Positions 21,417 through 34,749 are shown, numbered from the stretch's first letter. The stretch is DNA of 64,000 nucleotides from Fistularia commersonii (GCA_037954325.1 JBBMNZ010000035.1:8145001-8209000); one strand, 5' to 3'. The notes: generated by a model from the sequence alone, not told the origin. Program-made: numbers and translations.

Positions 21417-24400
21417 TCAGATGCAATTGACTGAGGATTTCTCTGGATGCTGTACATTGTTTTGTCCGGCGATGACGTTCTCGCTGAGCTGCTGACAGTC
21501 CCTCATCAAGCCTGCAAGCTGCTCCTCCTAGGATCATGATAGCACATTTTGTAATGAATATGTCAATGCACAGTTCTTGCTGAGCTTTGGTCATACGTCT
21601 GTGAATGTGATGGAATAAATAATCTGCAATTAATTTAATTGTAAATCATAAAGTGGCGTGAAAAGTGAAAAGTCCAAAGTTGGTTTAAAGTCAAAGTTGA
21701 AGATGTTTTACTAATACAGTGTTTGAATGTATTTTAATTGTATCACCGGTGATTCCTACAATATGTCAAAGTTGTTACTATGTTACCATATATAACCCTA
21801 GAACACTAATGTTTAGATAAGTAACACCATCACTAACGTTGGGTATATTTTACCCAATACAATATCCTGGATAAAATACAGTTTTCATCAATTTCTAGAT
21901 GGGCCGATGGGAGGAGGGAAACAAACATACAATTAATAACATCAGTGAGCAGCCTGATGCAACCCAAGGACCCATAAAACTCAATGGCAACACAATGAAA
22001 ATCACATGACAAGATTTGTGGGTGAAAATCACCCGACACTCGTGTTCTAGGGTTAAAAGTAAAAATGGTCTGTAATGAGTGCTTTAAATATTGCAGAGTA
22101 ACATTTTAAACAGCATAAATGCTCTGATACTTTAACATTCCATCACTTCCTATTCCCGTGTAAAGTGTCTGTTGTTTTTCTCACCAGTATGTTCACACGC
22201 TCAGCCGCTGCCATGGCAACATTCAGCTTCCTCTGATCGTCTTCCCTCTCCTCTTCAATCACTCCCAACCTGACAGGTACAGAAGAGCGGAGATGATCAA
22301 ACATGTAGTACATAGCTCTTTCTACTGAATATGTTATTTAATGCCAACTGTTGAATATCTTCCATTTCTAGACCGCTTTCCCCTTAACATGTGACCATTT
22401 AACTGTCTTTCTTTATATGTATCCTCTCTTTGACTATTTGTGTAAATCTATTGTGTCATCTTAATGTTCAGAGTTCATCCATTCAAAGATGGCCCTTAAT
22501 CCATTAACTGTGTATTGGTCTTTTTTAAATTTTCTTCATGCCTCTGCTGTGTCTGACTTCATGCTTCTCCAGATGCAATATTTTTTCACAGAGCTTAAAG
22601 TGTAGATGGTGCAAGGTCATTGTTTTCATGAATGCAGGATTGTTAAATGATATTGATGTTAAAAGTGAAAAAGACATGAAAATTATAGGTCTTAAACATT
22701 GATTTTAAAAAATAGGTAGAATTTCAAAGTGTACCCGCTACTTATCGTGGTCATTTGGATATCATTTCTATTTTACATTTACTTAAGGTTAGTGTTCATA
22801 ATTCACAGTTTGAGAGTAGCGGCAAATTTTGAGGGAGGACAGAAGATTACAAGATTTGTGTACTTTTATCTGGACTACATAAAATCTTGGTGGACTTCAT
22901 AATCATACCTAAAGGTGGCGCTGGCAAGCTGATCTTCTCGCACAGCCAGCAGATCCCGCAGTTCGCTCACTTCAGCTTGCAGCATTGCATTCTGGTCCTG
23001 ACTTTGTATGATAAAGTCCTCCAGGCGCTTGGCCATGTCCAGTTCTCGCTCCGTCACCTGCTCGATCCCAAGACGCAGTTCAGACAGTTCTTCGGCATGC
23101 TGGTGCGTGATGGACAAGTGCAAATGTTAGAAATTTTCACAGTGTAATCACAAATCCTATGCAGTGTCAAAAATGTGCGTATGGCATACCCTTTCCAGTA
23201 AGGTGAACTCCTCATCCTCAGTCTTTATTTCCCTGGATTCTCTGTTGTGTACATCTTTAATCCAGGGAACCGGTGCAGGTTGGCGTTTGATCCTCTCCCC
23301 CTGGGACAGGAAAAAGTGTCAGATTCCTTCCGCCTCCACAGACAAAATTGTACTTTAATATTTGAACACAAGTCTCAAAGAATTGTCAATTTGACACAGA
23401 CCAATTTTCAAGACAGTCTTTTAAAAATGATGCAAAGTACCAATTGCTGTATCACAACCCATGACCTTCTTATATCCGTACCCACATCCAAGTTGAATAC
23501 AATTATACCTGTACTGTGTAGAACAATTTCATGAAAAAGTAATCAGTGTGATGTAATTCAAATACTTAGCCTGGAAGCCAAAGATAATGTCATTCATTTC
23601 TACACATATACTGAGACAACCAAAAATAAGTTTAACATTGTTTTCTAAAATAAATACACAAATAAATCACACATATAAAGGTCAACCTTCTTTTTTCTGA
23701 ACCTCATTTCAAAAAAAGTCAAGAATATATCAACGTGCCAACAAATTGTTTCACAAATTAACTGGACTACACTAAAGTCCATTATCTCTGTCTTTGAATG
23801 AGAAGCTGCAAGAGGCTTGGTATTACATTGACGTTGTACCAGGCTTAGCCAAGACTTCTTCAAATAAGAATATCATCAAATGCTGCTCAAAGAGAATTTC
23901 AGTAAGCAAAAATGATGTATAAGTCTAATTTTGCAGCATTGTTTAGTTTGCACCACTCTACTGTGTAAGAAACTGGGCTCCAAAGAAAATGGTCAATGAA
24001 AGCCGAATCTGGGTTGGTTCTGAAAAAATAAGTAGATCATTTTATTGTCATGGATTAAATATGTAGAACACCATGTCAGTGGACCTGGGGAGGAGAGCCA
24101 GTGCCCTGTGACTGAAGCTATTACTCTTGAATTTAGATTAACTGCAAATGCTCAATGAAATCAGACCCCAACAAAAACTCCCAATCACGCTCATTCTTTC
24201 ACTTCTTACTCACAGCTTTGGGTGAAGAGATATGCGGTTGGTTTGCTTCCATCTCTTGTTCATTGTCAGCAGTGGGCACACCTGCTGAACTGGTCTGCCT
24301 CTTCACCCTCTTTGTCAGGGCGGGATGTCTATGTGGGGCACTCTGTGTTCTGACGACTGGCTTTCTCGCTTTCATACTCTTCCGAGTTCTGCCGTCTCTG

Positions 24401-27400
24401 TGTAAATGGATGACGAATCAATCACAGTATGATTGGAAGGCTAACTGAGGTGTCATCGCAATCATGCTTGAATTGAAAAATTTTGAATTGAATTCAAAAT
24501 GTTCTGTTCAGTGCATTCCTGAAATCGCTGATGCAAAAAATATTGAAGATAAACCATGTTAACGTTTCCATTCATCCTTTCTCATACAAGTACAGTAAAT
24601 GATTAGGCTAAGTTTTTGTGTTACCTGCTCTTGAATCGCAGGGTGAACCCCTAAATAAATAAAAAAAATCCTCTTTAATGCAGATGAGCATTCAACGGAT
24701 CATTTTTAAATGTTTTGTTTTGTTTTTCCCATAGAATTTTATGTGAATGGTAAAATAGTTTTTAGCTTATTTACACATTTTGAATTTTATTTCAACTATA
24801 GTTCTACATTATAGGTGTAAAAATCACAATGTTGACTAATCCAAGTACATTGATTTAACCACTCCAGTAATTTTGCATTTTTCCCAATACCTAAGGTACT
24901 GTATGCTTAGGTGTCAAATATTTTTGTCGTTACATGTTACATTTTATGAGTTTCTCAATTTAAGATTAGACAATTTTGTGTGAAATTGTTTCTACGGGTG
25001 ACTGAAAAAACTGCTTGACTGGCCTGTCTGAACTGGCCTTTGAGTTTCACTGGCCATCCACCGTCTTTTGGGTGATGATGTTAAGCGACTGAGGGAGCTG
25101 CCCCTTGAGAATGAGAGGAAGACAGGCATCTCCTACTCATCTCCTAATATCAGGTATCTATCTATCTCCTAGAGTCTAGGAGATGTGATTGGAGGATTTA
25201 AATGCCACCTTTAGGCTTGAAGCATCTCTTCAAGCACCAAGCTGCAGTTTCCAGACATGGCCAACCATGAGATCTAGTTGCAGAAGTTGAACCACTGGGA
25301 GGCATGTGAGAGGGACAAGCACCACCGCATGCACGGAAGGACCATAATGCTATAATATGACAACTGGGCGCACTCAAAATTGGCCTTCATTATCACTTCC
25401 ATCCAAAAACAGATAAAACAGCTTTGTATCAAAGAAAATTATTATCGTACCCATCTCTCGCTCCCTTGGAGTCCACAGGAAGCTGCTGCATGGATGATTG
25501 GTGAGGGCTGTATTTGCTCAAGTCTTTGGGAGGAACATACATCGGCTTGGTTTGTCTCATTTGGCTGCAAAAGAAAGCATGTCTCTGTAACATGCAGCAA
25601 TCCCATTTTTGAATTTGTAGCGCATCACTCAACAAACCTGCTAACTATGATACGAGGTGCGTCTGGGCCCAGTGAATCTGATATCTGGTTCAGGATCGAA
25701 GGCAGCGGGTGCCAATTGTCAATTGTTTCCTGGGGAAGAAACAATTTTGTACAGACTTTTACTATACAATTATTGCTTTACCATGTTTTTATTGGATGGG
25801 AAATACCATCATGTTAAAGAGGAAATGTGACTGAAAAAGATTTGGAAGTAATCCAAAGCAAACCTGACGCAAATGACAGTTTAATTGCCATGTGGGTCCA
25901 ACTTCAATACAGATTACATGTACTCTTTAAACTATGGTAAAAAGTCAGTAGTATTGTCAAAAAATGAAACTTTTAACACTGGAAAGACAAGAACAGGATT
26001 ATTGGAAACTCTACTATATAGTTACCACAGATATCACAAAATAATTTTGGGTTACTGATAAAGTCCCACCTTTTTTAACAAAGATGCTTTAGTATTTCAT
26101 TTTTTGTTGATCAAAAATTAATTAATCAGTCAATTTCATAAAGTTTAATCAACTTTCAGCCTGCCAGTTATTCAGGATAGCTTTACTATCCTCAATTATT
26201 TCAACCACTGTGACAGCATTTGTATTGCCTTTTCATCTCACCTGGTCCCGCTGATAGATAATGTCTACCAGCAAGCCGTGCAGCACAGCAAGGCGCAGGG
26301 GAAGATCCACATAGCCGTCGAAGGAAGTCATTGGAATTTCTGTGTCTGGGTTCGACACTTTTTGCAGAAAGTCCCTCATTCCATCCCAGTGCTGCTCCAG
26401 GAATTCATTCATAAAGAGCATGTACTCTTCTTTCTCTCCAAACCTGAGTAAATATCATATCTTTTTTTGAACACGGGAATCAAAAGGCGATTCGTCGAGG
26501 TGCAAATTTAGAAAGTAGCATCTGCCTACAGAGTGAAGTTGGCCAGATTTTGGATGACTTTAGCTGTTAAGGTCAGTGCTCGAAGGGTGTTTGGCTCCGG
26601 GTAAGGCTGTGTCAGACCGAACAGGGACGGACTTAGGATAGCGGGACATAAAAAGCGAAGGAAAAGGGAAGCGGAGATGAGACGTTGGCCAATCTCTGGT
26701 CTCTCCCGGGCTTCACATTGCTCCATCCAGCTTGAAAAGATCTTGTGTAACTCCTCCGGAAACGATCTGAAGAGATTAAACATGTCCTTCCTTGAAAACA
26801 ATTTGAATACTGTTTATGCTTCTGTGTTTTTTATGATGAGTGTCAATCTCTTACCCGTGGTTTTGAGTAATTTTCTGCACCACCTCCTCACATGCTTCCT
26901 TCAAGTGCATCTGGTTGTTTGCCAATTCAGACGCGTGGCATTTACGAGGGTCAACTTCACAGCTCTCCATTTTTGTGTAAAGTCGGGCGATAAAGTCACC
27001 TGAGAAGAAGGAGGAAGCGAAGGGTTGGTTTAAAGAAATATACTGGTGACAGGCAGCCAGCTTTTTACAGAGCAAACTTACCTAGTGTGTCAATCAGGTA
27101 TTTCTGTCCGACCAGCTTCATATATTCATCGATCGCTTTAGTGGCGAGCGTGTTCTCTCTGAAGATGAGTGCCTCCCTATCTCCAAGGCGTTCCACCTCT
27201 GCACTTCCCAAATCAGTGAGGAACTCCTGAAACACGCAGATACGTGTAAGCACAACCAAAAGACCGTTGTTTGGTGCTTTTATATCAAATGATTTCTCAA
27301 TGAAATGGCTTCCTGGAGTGACTCTTCACCTTGGCTTTGCCAATACTCTGCAGCACGTGGACCAGAGCTCCTGCCAGCTCTTCCTTTTCCTTTACATTCA

Positions 27401-30400
27401 GAAATGGCTCCAAACTTTGGCACATCTCCACATAATTATTCGTCACGTACTCTGCAAATTCCTTGTATTTCTCCATAGGCAGCACTTGCAGATTCTGGAA
27501 CCGGGCCTTGATACGGAGTGAAGTCTGCAGCCCCACAAGGTCTTTGTGTCCAGCTGTGCCTGAGGCCTTGTACGGAATGATGGGATACCACCTCTCTTGG
27601 TAGGTCCTACCTCGAATCTCAGCTAAAGATAGGGTTACGCTGCCAAGGGGCTGCAAGATGGACTCATCTCGTGAGTGACGCTTCTTCTTGGGGTCTTCTT
27701 CACGGAAGAGATGCAGGGTGATTTGGGAGATGTTGGGCAGGTTGTCAAGCTCAAAGAATTCACCCCAGAATAGCTGGCACCCTCCAGCTATACCTCCACC
27801 GGCACTTGAGGACCCGGGCGACATGTTAGAGCTGTCACCGGCCTGGCCGGATTGAACGGACGCTTTGCCGACTCCTCGGGTGCTGGTGCGAGCGAACAGA
27901 GTCCCGTCCAGGTGAACCTCACAGTAATATCGCCGTTTCGGCTGCAGATCCTTCGCTTCATTCACCCACAGACTGAGAGAATTCTCTGTGCGCTCAATGT
28001 TGTCCTGTGAAAACAATGCCATGTTTAGAATTTTTTCAGTGTTGAAATCTATTAAGAGCGAGTGTGGTCTTACCTTATTTGGTTGGACAGACCTTCTCAG
28101 ATCTTCAATCCAACGATCACGCTCTGCAGCGGAGGAGCAGCCAAAGCAATGTGTGCTTTCAGAATTTATTACCTATAAGTATAGGAAGTGCATTCATATC
28201 AGCAGGATTCTTTTTGGATTCCATGGCATATATTTTTCTGATAATAACACAAGGAGCGAACCTTTTTAGCCACGGTTTAACGATTGTAACCCAACTCCAC
28301 CGGAATCCAGTATTTCTTATTGAGATTAGTAATGATTAGAAATTAATGTCTAGAACCGAACAAGGCCTAGAGACGGAATTAGCATGTCAAATAGATGCAT
28401 TCTAATGATAGCACGCATAAAGCCATGCCTGACACATGAATATAAAGTTTAGTTAGAAGTGGCCCTGTGGCAATTCTCCAACCTGTCAAATAGCAAAAGG
28501 GTTCTTAGATGATTGAACCCACACAAACATGTCTCTAACATTGGTGGCAAAGAGAATTTTTGAAGAACGAGAATTTTATTAAGTCAAAGTGTACCTCAAA
28601 GCAGTATTTTTCACCCAAAATAGAGCTGTGGACGGGTCTGATCACAGTGCTGGTATCAGCACTCAGGTCAAGACTTCCCACTGGAATCGAAACTGACTCT
28701 CGGGACCCATAATGCCTGAAACGAAAGAGGGAGAAAAAGTCAGCCAAACCATGAATATTTAAGGGTTACATAGCATAAGTAAAAAGAAGTATTGATAATT
28801 TTTTAACGTATGTAAAAATATGTATTGGCACTTATCCACAGCGCCAAAATCCCAAACATTTTTCAAAAGTCTAAAAGTGCATTATATGGATGAATATACA
28901 ACTAGATGCTTTAATAAGTTTCATCTCTCTGAGTAGAAGTCAAATATTATACTGTAGATTTACTGTATGGTTGTTAAATCTCAGGTATCTTTTAAAATTA
29001 AATGGACAAGAGGAGGCTCTACTCCAAAATCACAAATATAATTAAAAGTTCTGGACTTGACTCTTTGCCATCTCCAGCATTAGCATGCATTTTACCGGAC
29101 TCCCTTGATTAAACCCGTGACATTTTGTTGACTGTTGCTGTTCCTCTTGGCCCTGTTCTCAAGCCGTCGCTTGATCAGCGCCTAAGGGCAAAGGAAGCAA
29201 ACACGGAGTATGAGGGCATATTATGGTTTACCACAGCGAGAAACTCTGGGCGGACGTGGATTTGAACTTCTTCACTTGAAAACGTTCCAGGGGTGAAACG
29301 CCTTCAAGTGAAGAAATTCATGTCCGGTTGCCATCAAGAATCAAGAATGATTATCTCTTATGTATACAACACTCACCCTCACACCCCCATCTTGATTTTT
29401 TGTTCGAGGACCTCCTGTCAGGCCCATGTGGTCTGGGCTACATTCTGAGATAAATGAACACAAATTTGACAAATTTCAGTTTAGATTTCAAGTCTATTTC
29501 CTGAAAAGGGAATTTGTTTAAATTTGCCATCAAGTGTAAGTGCACTTCAAAAGACATGTTTTCAAGATAGTGTATTCGTACTTCATTCTTCTTAAAATGG
29601 AATCATGCATTTGCTAGATCCAGTGGTGGCTTATTTTACCCATAAAATGTGAAAAACATTTGTTTTTAAAAGGTCTTTGATAAATATACAGCACCTGACA
29701 AAAGTTTGCAGTGTTAAAAATATCTTGCTATTAAATTTAGTTTTTGTTGTTGTAATCAATGCAACATGTTTTCTATTTCTGTATATATTGGTTGAAGTTA
29801 AGATATTGGTTTCAGATATTTATCTATCCAAAAATATCAATTGGTGCCAGTAACAGAAGCTCATCTTAAGCCATCACAACTTGATTCAATGTAATCACAT
29901 TCAACCATATCTGCACCTGCACTGAACGTTAACATTTTTTTCACATCTTCTAATAATCTTTAATCTTACATTGACGGTATTTGTATTTTTTTGCTAAAGA
30001 TGTAGCAATCAAAGTAAAGTTTATTCTCAACCTTGCCTAAACATTAAGTTATAATTGAAATCCATACTCCTTGCTTACCCAAAGCCCCACCACACACAAT
30101 CCAGCGTCTAAATCCCATCATTTAGTACAAAGATGTGCCACTATCTTGTTTCTTCAATCTCCTGATGACATTTCACTCCTTTCTTTGTGGAAAAAAGATG
30201 CTACTGCTGAGACGGTAAAAACCAGCAAAATATCTATGCGGTGTCAATCACCACCTCGGCACAGTCTGGGCAATCAACGGGCATCGGAGTTTGAATGAGA
30301 GCAGAAGCTGCCCTCGTGCCACAAGCTGGACCACGAGAGAGCATTTCTGCGATGTTATCTTTGCTCAAAAAATGTAGAGGAAGCAATTTGACAAATGTTG

Positions 30401-33400
30401 GCATGCGTAAAGATTCAGCTATTTCCTCTTTGGGTTTTGGCAGGATATCATATTTCTTGTAACTGTGATGCCAATAGTTATTGTGCTTATCACCCCCAAT
30501 CATTGAAGTTTCACTGCAGTTTGATATTAATGAATCTTCTGTACATTTAACCAATTTAAATGTGTGTGTGCTGACCTGTTTCAATATCCATTAGGTTTCG
30601 CATGCTGAGGTTGGAAAGGGCGCTGTTGACACGGGTGCGGGTCCACTGCGAAGGTTGTGGAAAACACACACATGTTACACACGTGTATTATGCCAACTTT
30701 AGGGTCATTTGAAAAGATGTGACCAGTTTTTATTCTCGTTTTTATGGTTTTATTCTCGGTTTTAAATTAACACCTCACATTTTAGGGGCAATGTGAGGGC
30801 AAAATGACTTTGGACTCATCATGTTGAGTTGAGGAAGTGCATGTATGTTTTACCTCTTCCTCTGGGGTGATGAGAATTTGTCCATCTCCAAGAACACAGT
30901 TGCTAATGTCCCATAAATGCACTTCCAGAGGTGGTACCCAGGAGAGCTCAGCTGGAATAGCTGCAGGTTCATCTTCACCCAAACCTGCCACGCAAGCAGA
31001 CAAACACACATGTAGACTATATGTTCTTTTTCTATGCCATCATTCTGAATAATACACAATATACCCCTACTGATTTCATAAATAATTCATTTTTATTGAC
31101 AGTAATTGCAGGCATATGTGAGGCTCTTTTGTGCAGTACTCGGGGTAATTATGGTGTGATGGCAATCTGTGGCAGCACTTGGCCTCTCCCATTTGTGAAG
31201 CTGCTGCAGCGAATGATAATATCTGGCTCTTCATGTGAGCTATAAGAGCTGCACACATCCTGTGTGTTTTTCTCATTTTCGTCTCGTCATCTTGTCATCC
31301 ACATCCTTCAGTGATCTGTGTCTCCTTTTCAGTTAAATATTTTTTACAAAATAGAATAAAGTGCAAAATAAAGACTGATATCTATTAAATCAGAGTCAGA
31401 ATAAAATAGGAAGGGATATTTGATGATAATGATAAGAAAGTCTACCTGCCATCTAACAAAACATGAGGCAGTAGGTAGCAAAGATTTTGCATGCAGAAAT
31501 TCAGGAAGCTGTCTTGTCTGTTTTTTTGTGTTTTACTTCAGTAACCAGGAAGTTTGAAACGGCGCTTCTTTTGACTTTTGTTCAATTTTCTGAAGTTGTA
31601 TCTTTGCTTACTGAGGTTTCTAATTCAACATGATGAGAGTTCTGTGGAGGGTGATTCTCTTAAACTGAATGGTCAGTGTTTAATCTGAATTCATATGCGA
31701 GTATATCTATAAAAAAGTCAAAACTAAAAACACCACCAGCAGTATTTTAAAAGTTGGTCCTCTCTCTTTAGCCTCTGTGTAAGGCAGAAGGTAGAGTAGA
31801 GCGGCCTTGAGTGTCTCTATAAGTAGAGACAATTAATAATTTTTTGATTAAACAGTTGGGTTTTTCTTTTGTTTTCTTTCAGCTGTCGTTCCACTAATAT
31901 CGATGGAGAAGAAAATAAACAACAGACACTCTTGATTTTCATTTTGGAAAGAAGTAGATACTGGTAAATACATTTAAAGAGCTCCTTGCTATAAAAAAAA
32001 CAACCTGATTGCTATTTTTGAAAACCAATAGTTTTACCAACACCTAAAAAGTAGAATTGCATATTATCGCATACATATATCGATATATTTTTACAGGTGA
32101 GTAGCAGGGCCTTTAAAAGTGGGCTCAAATGCAGTGATTGATAATGAAAACGCTCAAACGAATTATATCACTGTGCATCTAACTATCGTTACACTCATGA
32201 TATATCACTCGTGAAAACTAGACATATGACGTCATGCTTATCCTCTCACTATTGGTCATCCACCCCTCCCTGCTTGCAAGATCCTAGATCCATTAGACAC
32301 CGACATATTTGTCCTTTGTAAATGAATGTAAATGAACCCTCTGATTTGGCCACCAAAGGAAGTTAAAATATAACCATGACGTTGTTTTTTTTGGTTTTTT
32401 TTTAATAACTTGCCTTCTCTTGCTGAAGTGTATGAAGAAGTGATAAATCCATCAAAACAGATAAAAGAAAATCAAGTTTGTGCTCAAATTGACTAGAAAA
32501 TGTCACAAAAAAACCCAACCCAGAGTCTTTTGAACACATATACTGTAAAATGTTAGGGGATCTGCTGAGGTTGTTCATGATTTGCTGCTAGACTCTAAGA
32601 TGTCGCAGTGGAAGATATGTTGAAAACGGTTTGAACTAATACAACTGCCCTTTAGTTGGGAATATTCATTACTCTTAAACTCTTCTGTGCACTTGTTGAT
32701 GTTGCGTATGAAAGAAGTTCCTGAATTAACTTGATCTTATTGTAAGTTTAGGCAGAATTTACCAAGAACTGAGGACAACATCAAACATGCCTCAATTACA
32801 ATGAATTAATAAATTCTCTCCAAAATAAAAACAGAGCTTTGACTAATTTCTTGTTTTATTATAATCTGCTCTGAGGCAGCAAGTTAAGTTTGTTTATGAA
32901 CCATTTTTCTAGTTTCCCACATGTTCCCCCCAATAGTTACTTTGACTTTATCAGTGATGCCTTACCTGGCAGTAAAGAGGTCATGGTGCTTCGACTGCGT
33001 AACCTGGGCTTTTTAAGTTTTTGAGATACTGTCTTCCAATATTTTTTGAGGAGTGTCCCTCCGTTCCCTTGCTGAGGGTCTGTGGGAGAGTCGTCCGAGG
33101 CCTCTGGGGCATCTTTCGACGTTGCCGCCTGACCTGAGCTAGAGGACATCGCTGCGAAAAGTGTCCCGGGCGGTTCAGACTGAGCCCTTCTGAAGGGGTT
33201 CTTTCGTGTTCCTCCAGAACCCTTTTCCAGCTTGCTTCCCTCTTTACCCTTCCCGGTAGAATGCTTTTCTCCAGTGTCTTCACTCAGGGCCTTTCGCCAT
33301 GTTTGCATCTTGCTCCATTTGCTGGACGTGGCTTTATGACTTTTATCAGGTACTCCTGATCCTTCTTCGTTCCCATTGAGCGTTCCCTTTGAGCCAGTTT

Positions 33401-33527
33401 GCCACTGGTACGAGTTGAGGGCTTCGCTTGACTCAGCCTGTCGTTGTTGGTGCTCCTTTTCAGGTGGCTCCTGCTCAGTCTTTTGTTGTTGACCTGCGGA
33501 ATCGGCTTGTTTTTCCTCTGTGCCCAT
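21417..33527 (-). CDS. rasal3: rasal3: RAS protein activator-like 3 (SynGAP-family RasGAP), complete
   Basis: Coding exons: 33527-32966, 30984-30854, 30645-30576, 29444-29377, 29181-29096, 28715-28595, 28172-28074, 28004-27330, 27226-27082, 26999-26855, 26766-26530, 26443-26242, 25729-25638, 25564-25451, 24650-24625, 24395-24214, 23300-23190, 23099-22909, 22269-22185, 21527-21417. About 1150 codons; human RASAL3 is 1011. The ATG at 33527 opens MGTEEKQADSAGQQQ; the frame upstream lacks ATG. A disordered N-terminus (SYQWQTG, NPFRRAQSEPP, shared with RASAL3) precedes a split PH region (about 215-380), C2 (about 380-520) and the RasGAP domain (about 560-850). The arginine finger is in LIFRENTLATKAIDEY (about R627), with the FLR motif in SLFLRFLCPAIL. 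A coiled coil follows (about 1000-1130). It should speed GTP hydrolysis by Ras at membranes; in mammals it is mainly expressed in blood cells. The 25564-25451 / 24650-24625 / 24395 junctions are the least certain. Confidence 0.88.
21796..22052 (-). mobile_element. piggyBac-type MITE, copy B, in rasal3 intron 18
   Basis: It begins CCCTAGAACACTAATG and ends GTGTTCTAGGG. TTAA follows (22053-22056) and a decayed ATAA precedes it. The sequence is the reverse complement of the copy at 14111-14344 over essentially its whole length, including the subterminal palindromes gggtatattttaccc and gggtgaaaatcaccc. It is 257 bp, has no open frame, and is a non-autonomous piggyBac-superfamily element. Confidence 0.78.
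25164..25184. repeat. small perfect palindrome in rasal3 intron 14
   Basis: atctcctaga, one centre base, then tctaggagat: two perfect 10-bp arms. The surrounding 25.0-25.37 kb sequence is GC-richer than the rest of the intron, but no element could be named. Confidence 0.7.
29251..29326. repeat. inverted repeat / foldback in rasal3 intron 4
   Basis: The left arm 29251-29288 (cggacgtggatttgaacttc...) pairs with the right arm 29293-29326 (...gaagaaattcatgtccg) across a four-base loop. The arms share CGGACRTGRATTT and CTTCACTTGAARRCGTT, with a 3-base gap. The intron between exons 29444-29377 and 29181-29096 is only 195 bp, so the foldback fills much of it. Confidence 0.7.
29660..30570. other. 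rasal3 intron 3 sequence, no named element
   Basis: A start resembling a fish mariner-type terminus (cagcacctgacaaaagtttg, 29690-29709) lies here, but no matching inverted end or transposase could be found. The rest is unremarkable AT-rich intron. Confidence 0.3.
30985..32965 (-). other. rasal3 intron 1
   Basis: A 2-kb intron between the large first coding exon and the exon ending PEEE. It is AT-rich with no recognisable transposon, RNA gene or conserved coding sequence. Open frames in it are short and lack family features. Confidence 0.6.
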
Positions 33528-34700
33528 TTTTAGATCTCGCTTCAAGGAAGCATCAAATGAAACAGAATTTTCAGAAAAATATTTTTGCCTTTACCCCCAG
33601 AGGTGTGCTGATCTTTCGCCTTGGTGCTCCAACCCTGTCTTGGAGGTTTGTTTAGGATAGCGCAGTAGAGGACATTTGTCGTTCTAACTCTGCTTCTCTC
33701 GTTTCCTTTCTTGCAAGCATGACGTTCCGCAACAGTATGCCGCTACCTGCTACGTCTGCGGTTGCTTTGTCACAGTCCCCAACTCCTCTCCTGCTCTGTT
33801 GCTTCCTCATGAAATGACACAGAGAAGTTCACTTCTGAAAGCAAACTACTACTAACTTTACTCATACACGGCCCTGTCAGTTGCCTTGTCAGTTGGTTTT
33901 CTTAACAGATTGGGTTTGATATTTTCAGTAAATAATGCATTTCATTTCCACATTTACAAGTGATATGTGAACGAATGGTGGTGTGCTTATGGTAACTTCA
34001 CAGGACATTTGGACTGTCTTATTATGAGTCATTTTATCAGTAACAGCAACGGAAGTACAATTTGGTTAACTCGTAATAGATCATCAATGACAAGTTAAAA
34101 TCCCTGATCTCAAATGCACACAATCCAAATTTGACAATCAACAAGCCTGATCAGTATAGGACAGCAGTATGATTTGGACCCTTTCTATGTGCAGGTACCT
34201 GGCGGTGTATAAACTGTTGACTTTTGATACTAGTTTCCTGTAAAAACAAGGCCATACTTCCTGTCATGGTGTGTTTGTTAGACTCTGAAAAAAAAAAAAA
34301 AGTACTTCCTGTAGTCACTGGTCTCTGGCAAGCTCTTTACAAAACACTGCTTGAAGTGCACTTTGCCAGATTCACCTCCAAAAAAATGTTTCATGTTTCT
34401 TCTTGGTATGTAGATAATGAATAGAAGGTGCCATCCAGTGATGTGACTGGTTAGATGTGTTGTTTTGTAATATTCCTGCCACTGTTTGCAATCTGTTTGC
34501 AATCAGATTTCAATCTGTTACTTTGATTTTCAAGTGAGTCAAAAAATGTGTTTTGTTTTACTTACACTGGGACTTAAATTTAAATTTAAGGCATATACAA
34601 AGTGAATATCTTTTCAGAAGTTGATCAAGACCAATGACTATTGCTGCTGTCGAACCTGTGCAGTAACCAATCCACAAAGCACAGGACATAAACGTATCAT
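33528..34700 (-). promoter_or_regulatory. rasal3 upstream region
   Basis: Sequence immediately upstream of the rasal3 ATG, presumed to contain the 5' UTR and promoter. It is not CpG-rich. An ETS/PU.1-like GAGGAAG lies on the - strand at 33802-33808, which would suit blood-cell expression, but a seven-base match is weak evidence. No TATA box was identified with confidence. Confidence 0.35.
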
Positions 34701-34749
34701 CCCAACTGCCCAACCCGTCAGACTTATTTCAAATTCATAGCCGTCAAGT

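Noticed and set aside
29690..29709. Mariner-like terminus in rasal3 intron 3
   Set aside because: No partner inverted repeat or transposase found, so not called as an element.
32966..33545. Longer rasal3 N-terminus starting at 33545
   Set aside because: That codon is TTG; the first in-frame ATG is at 33527.
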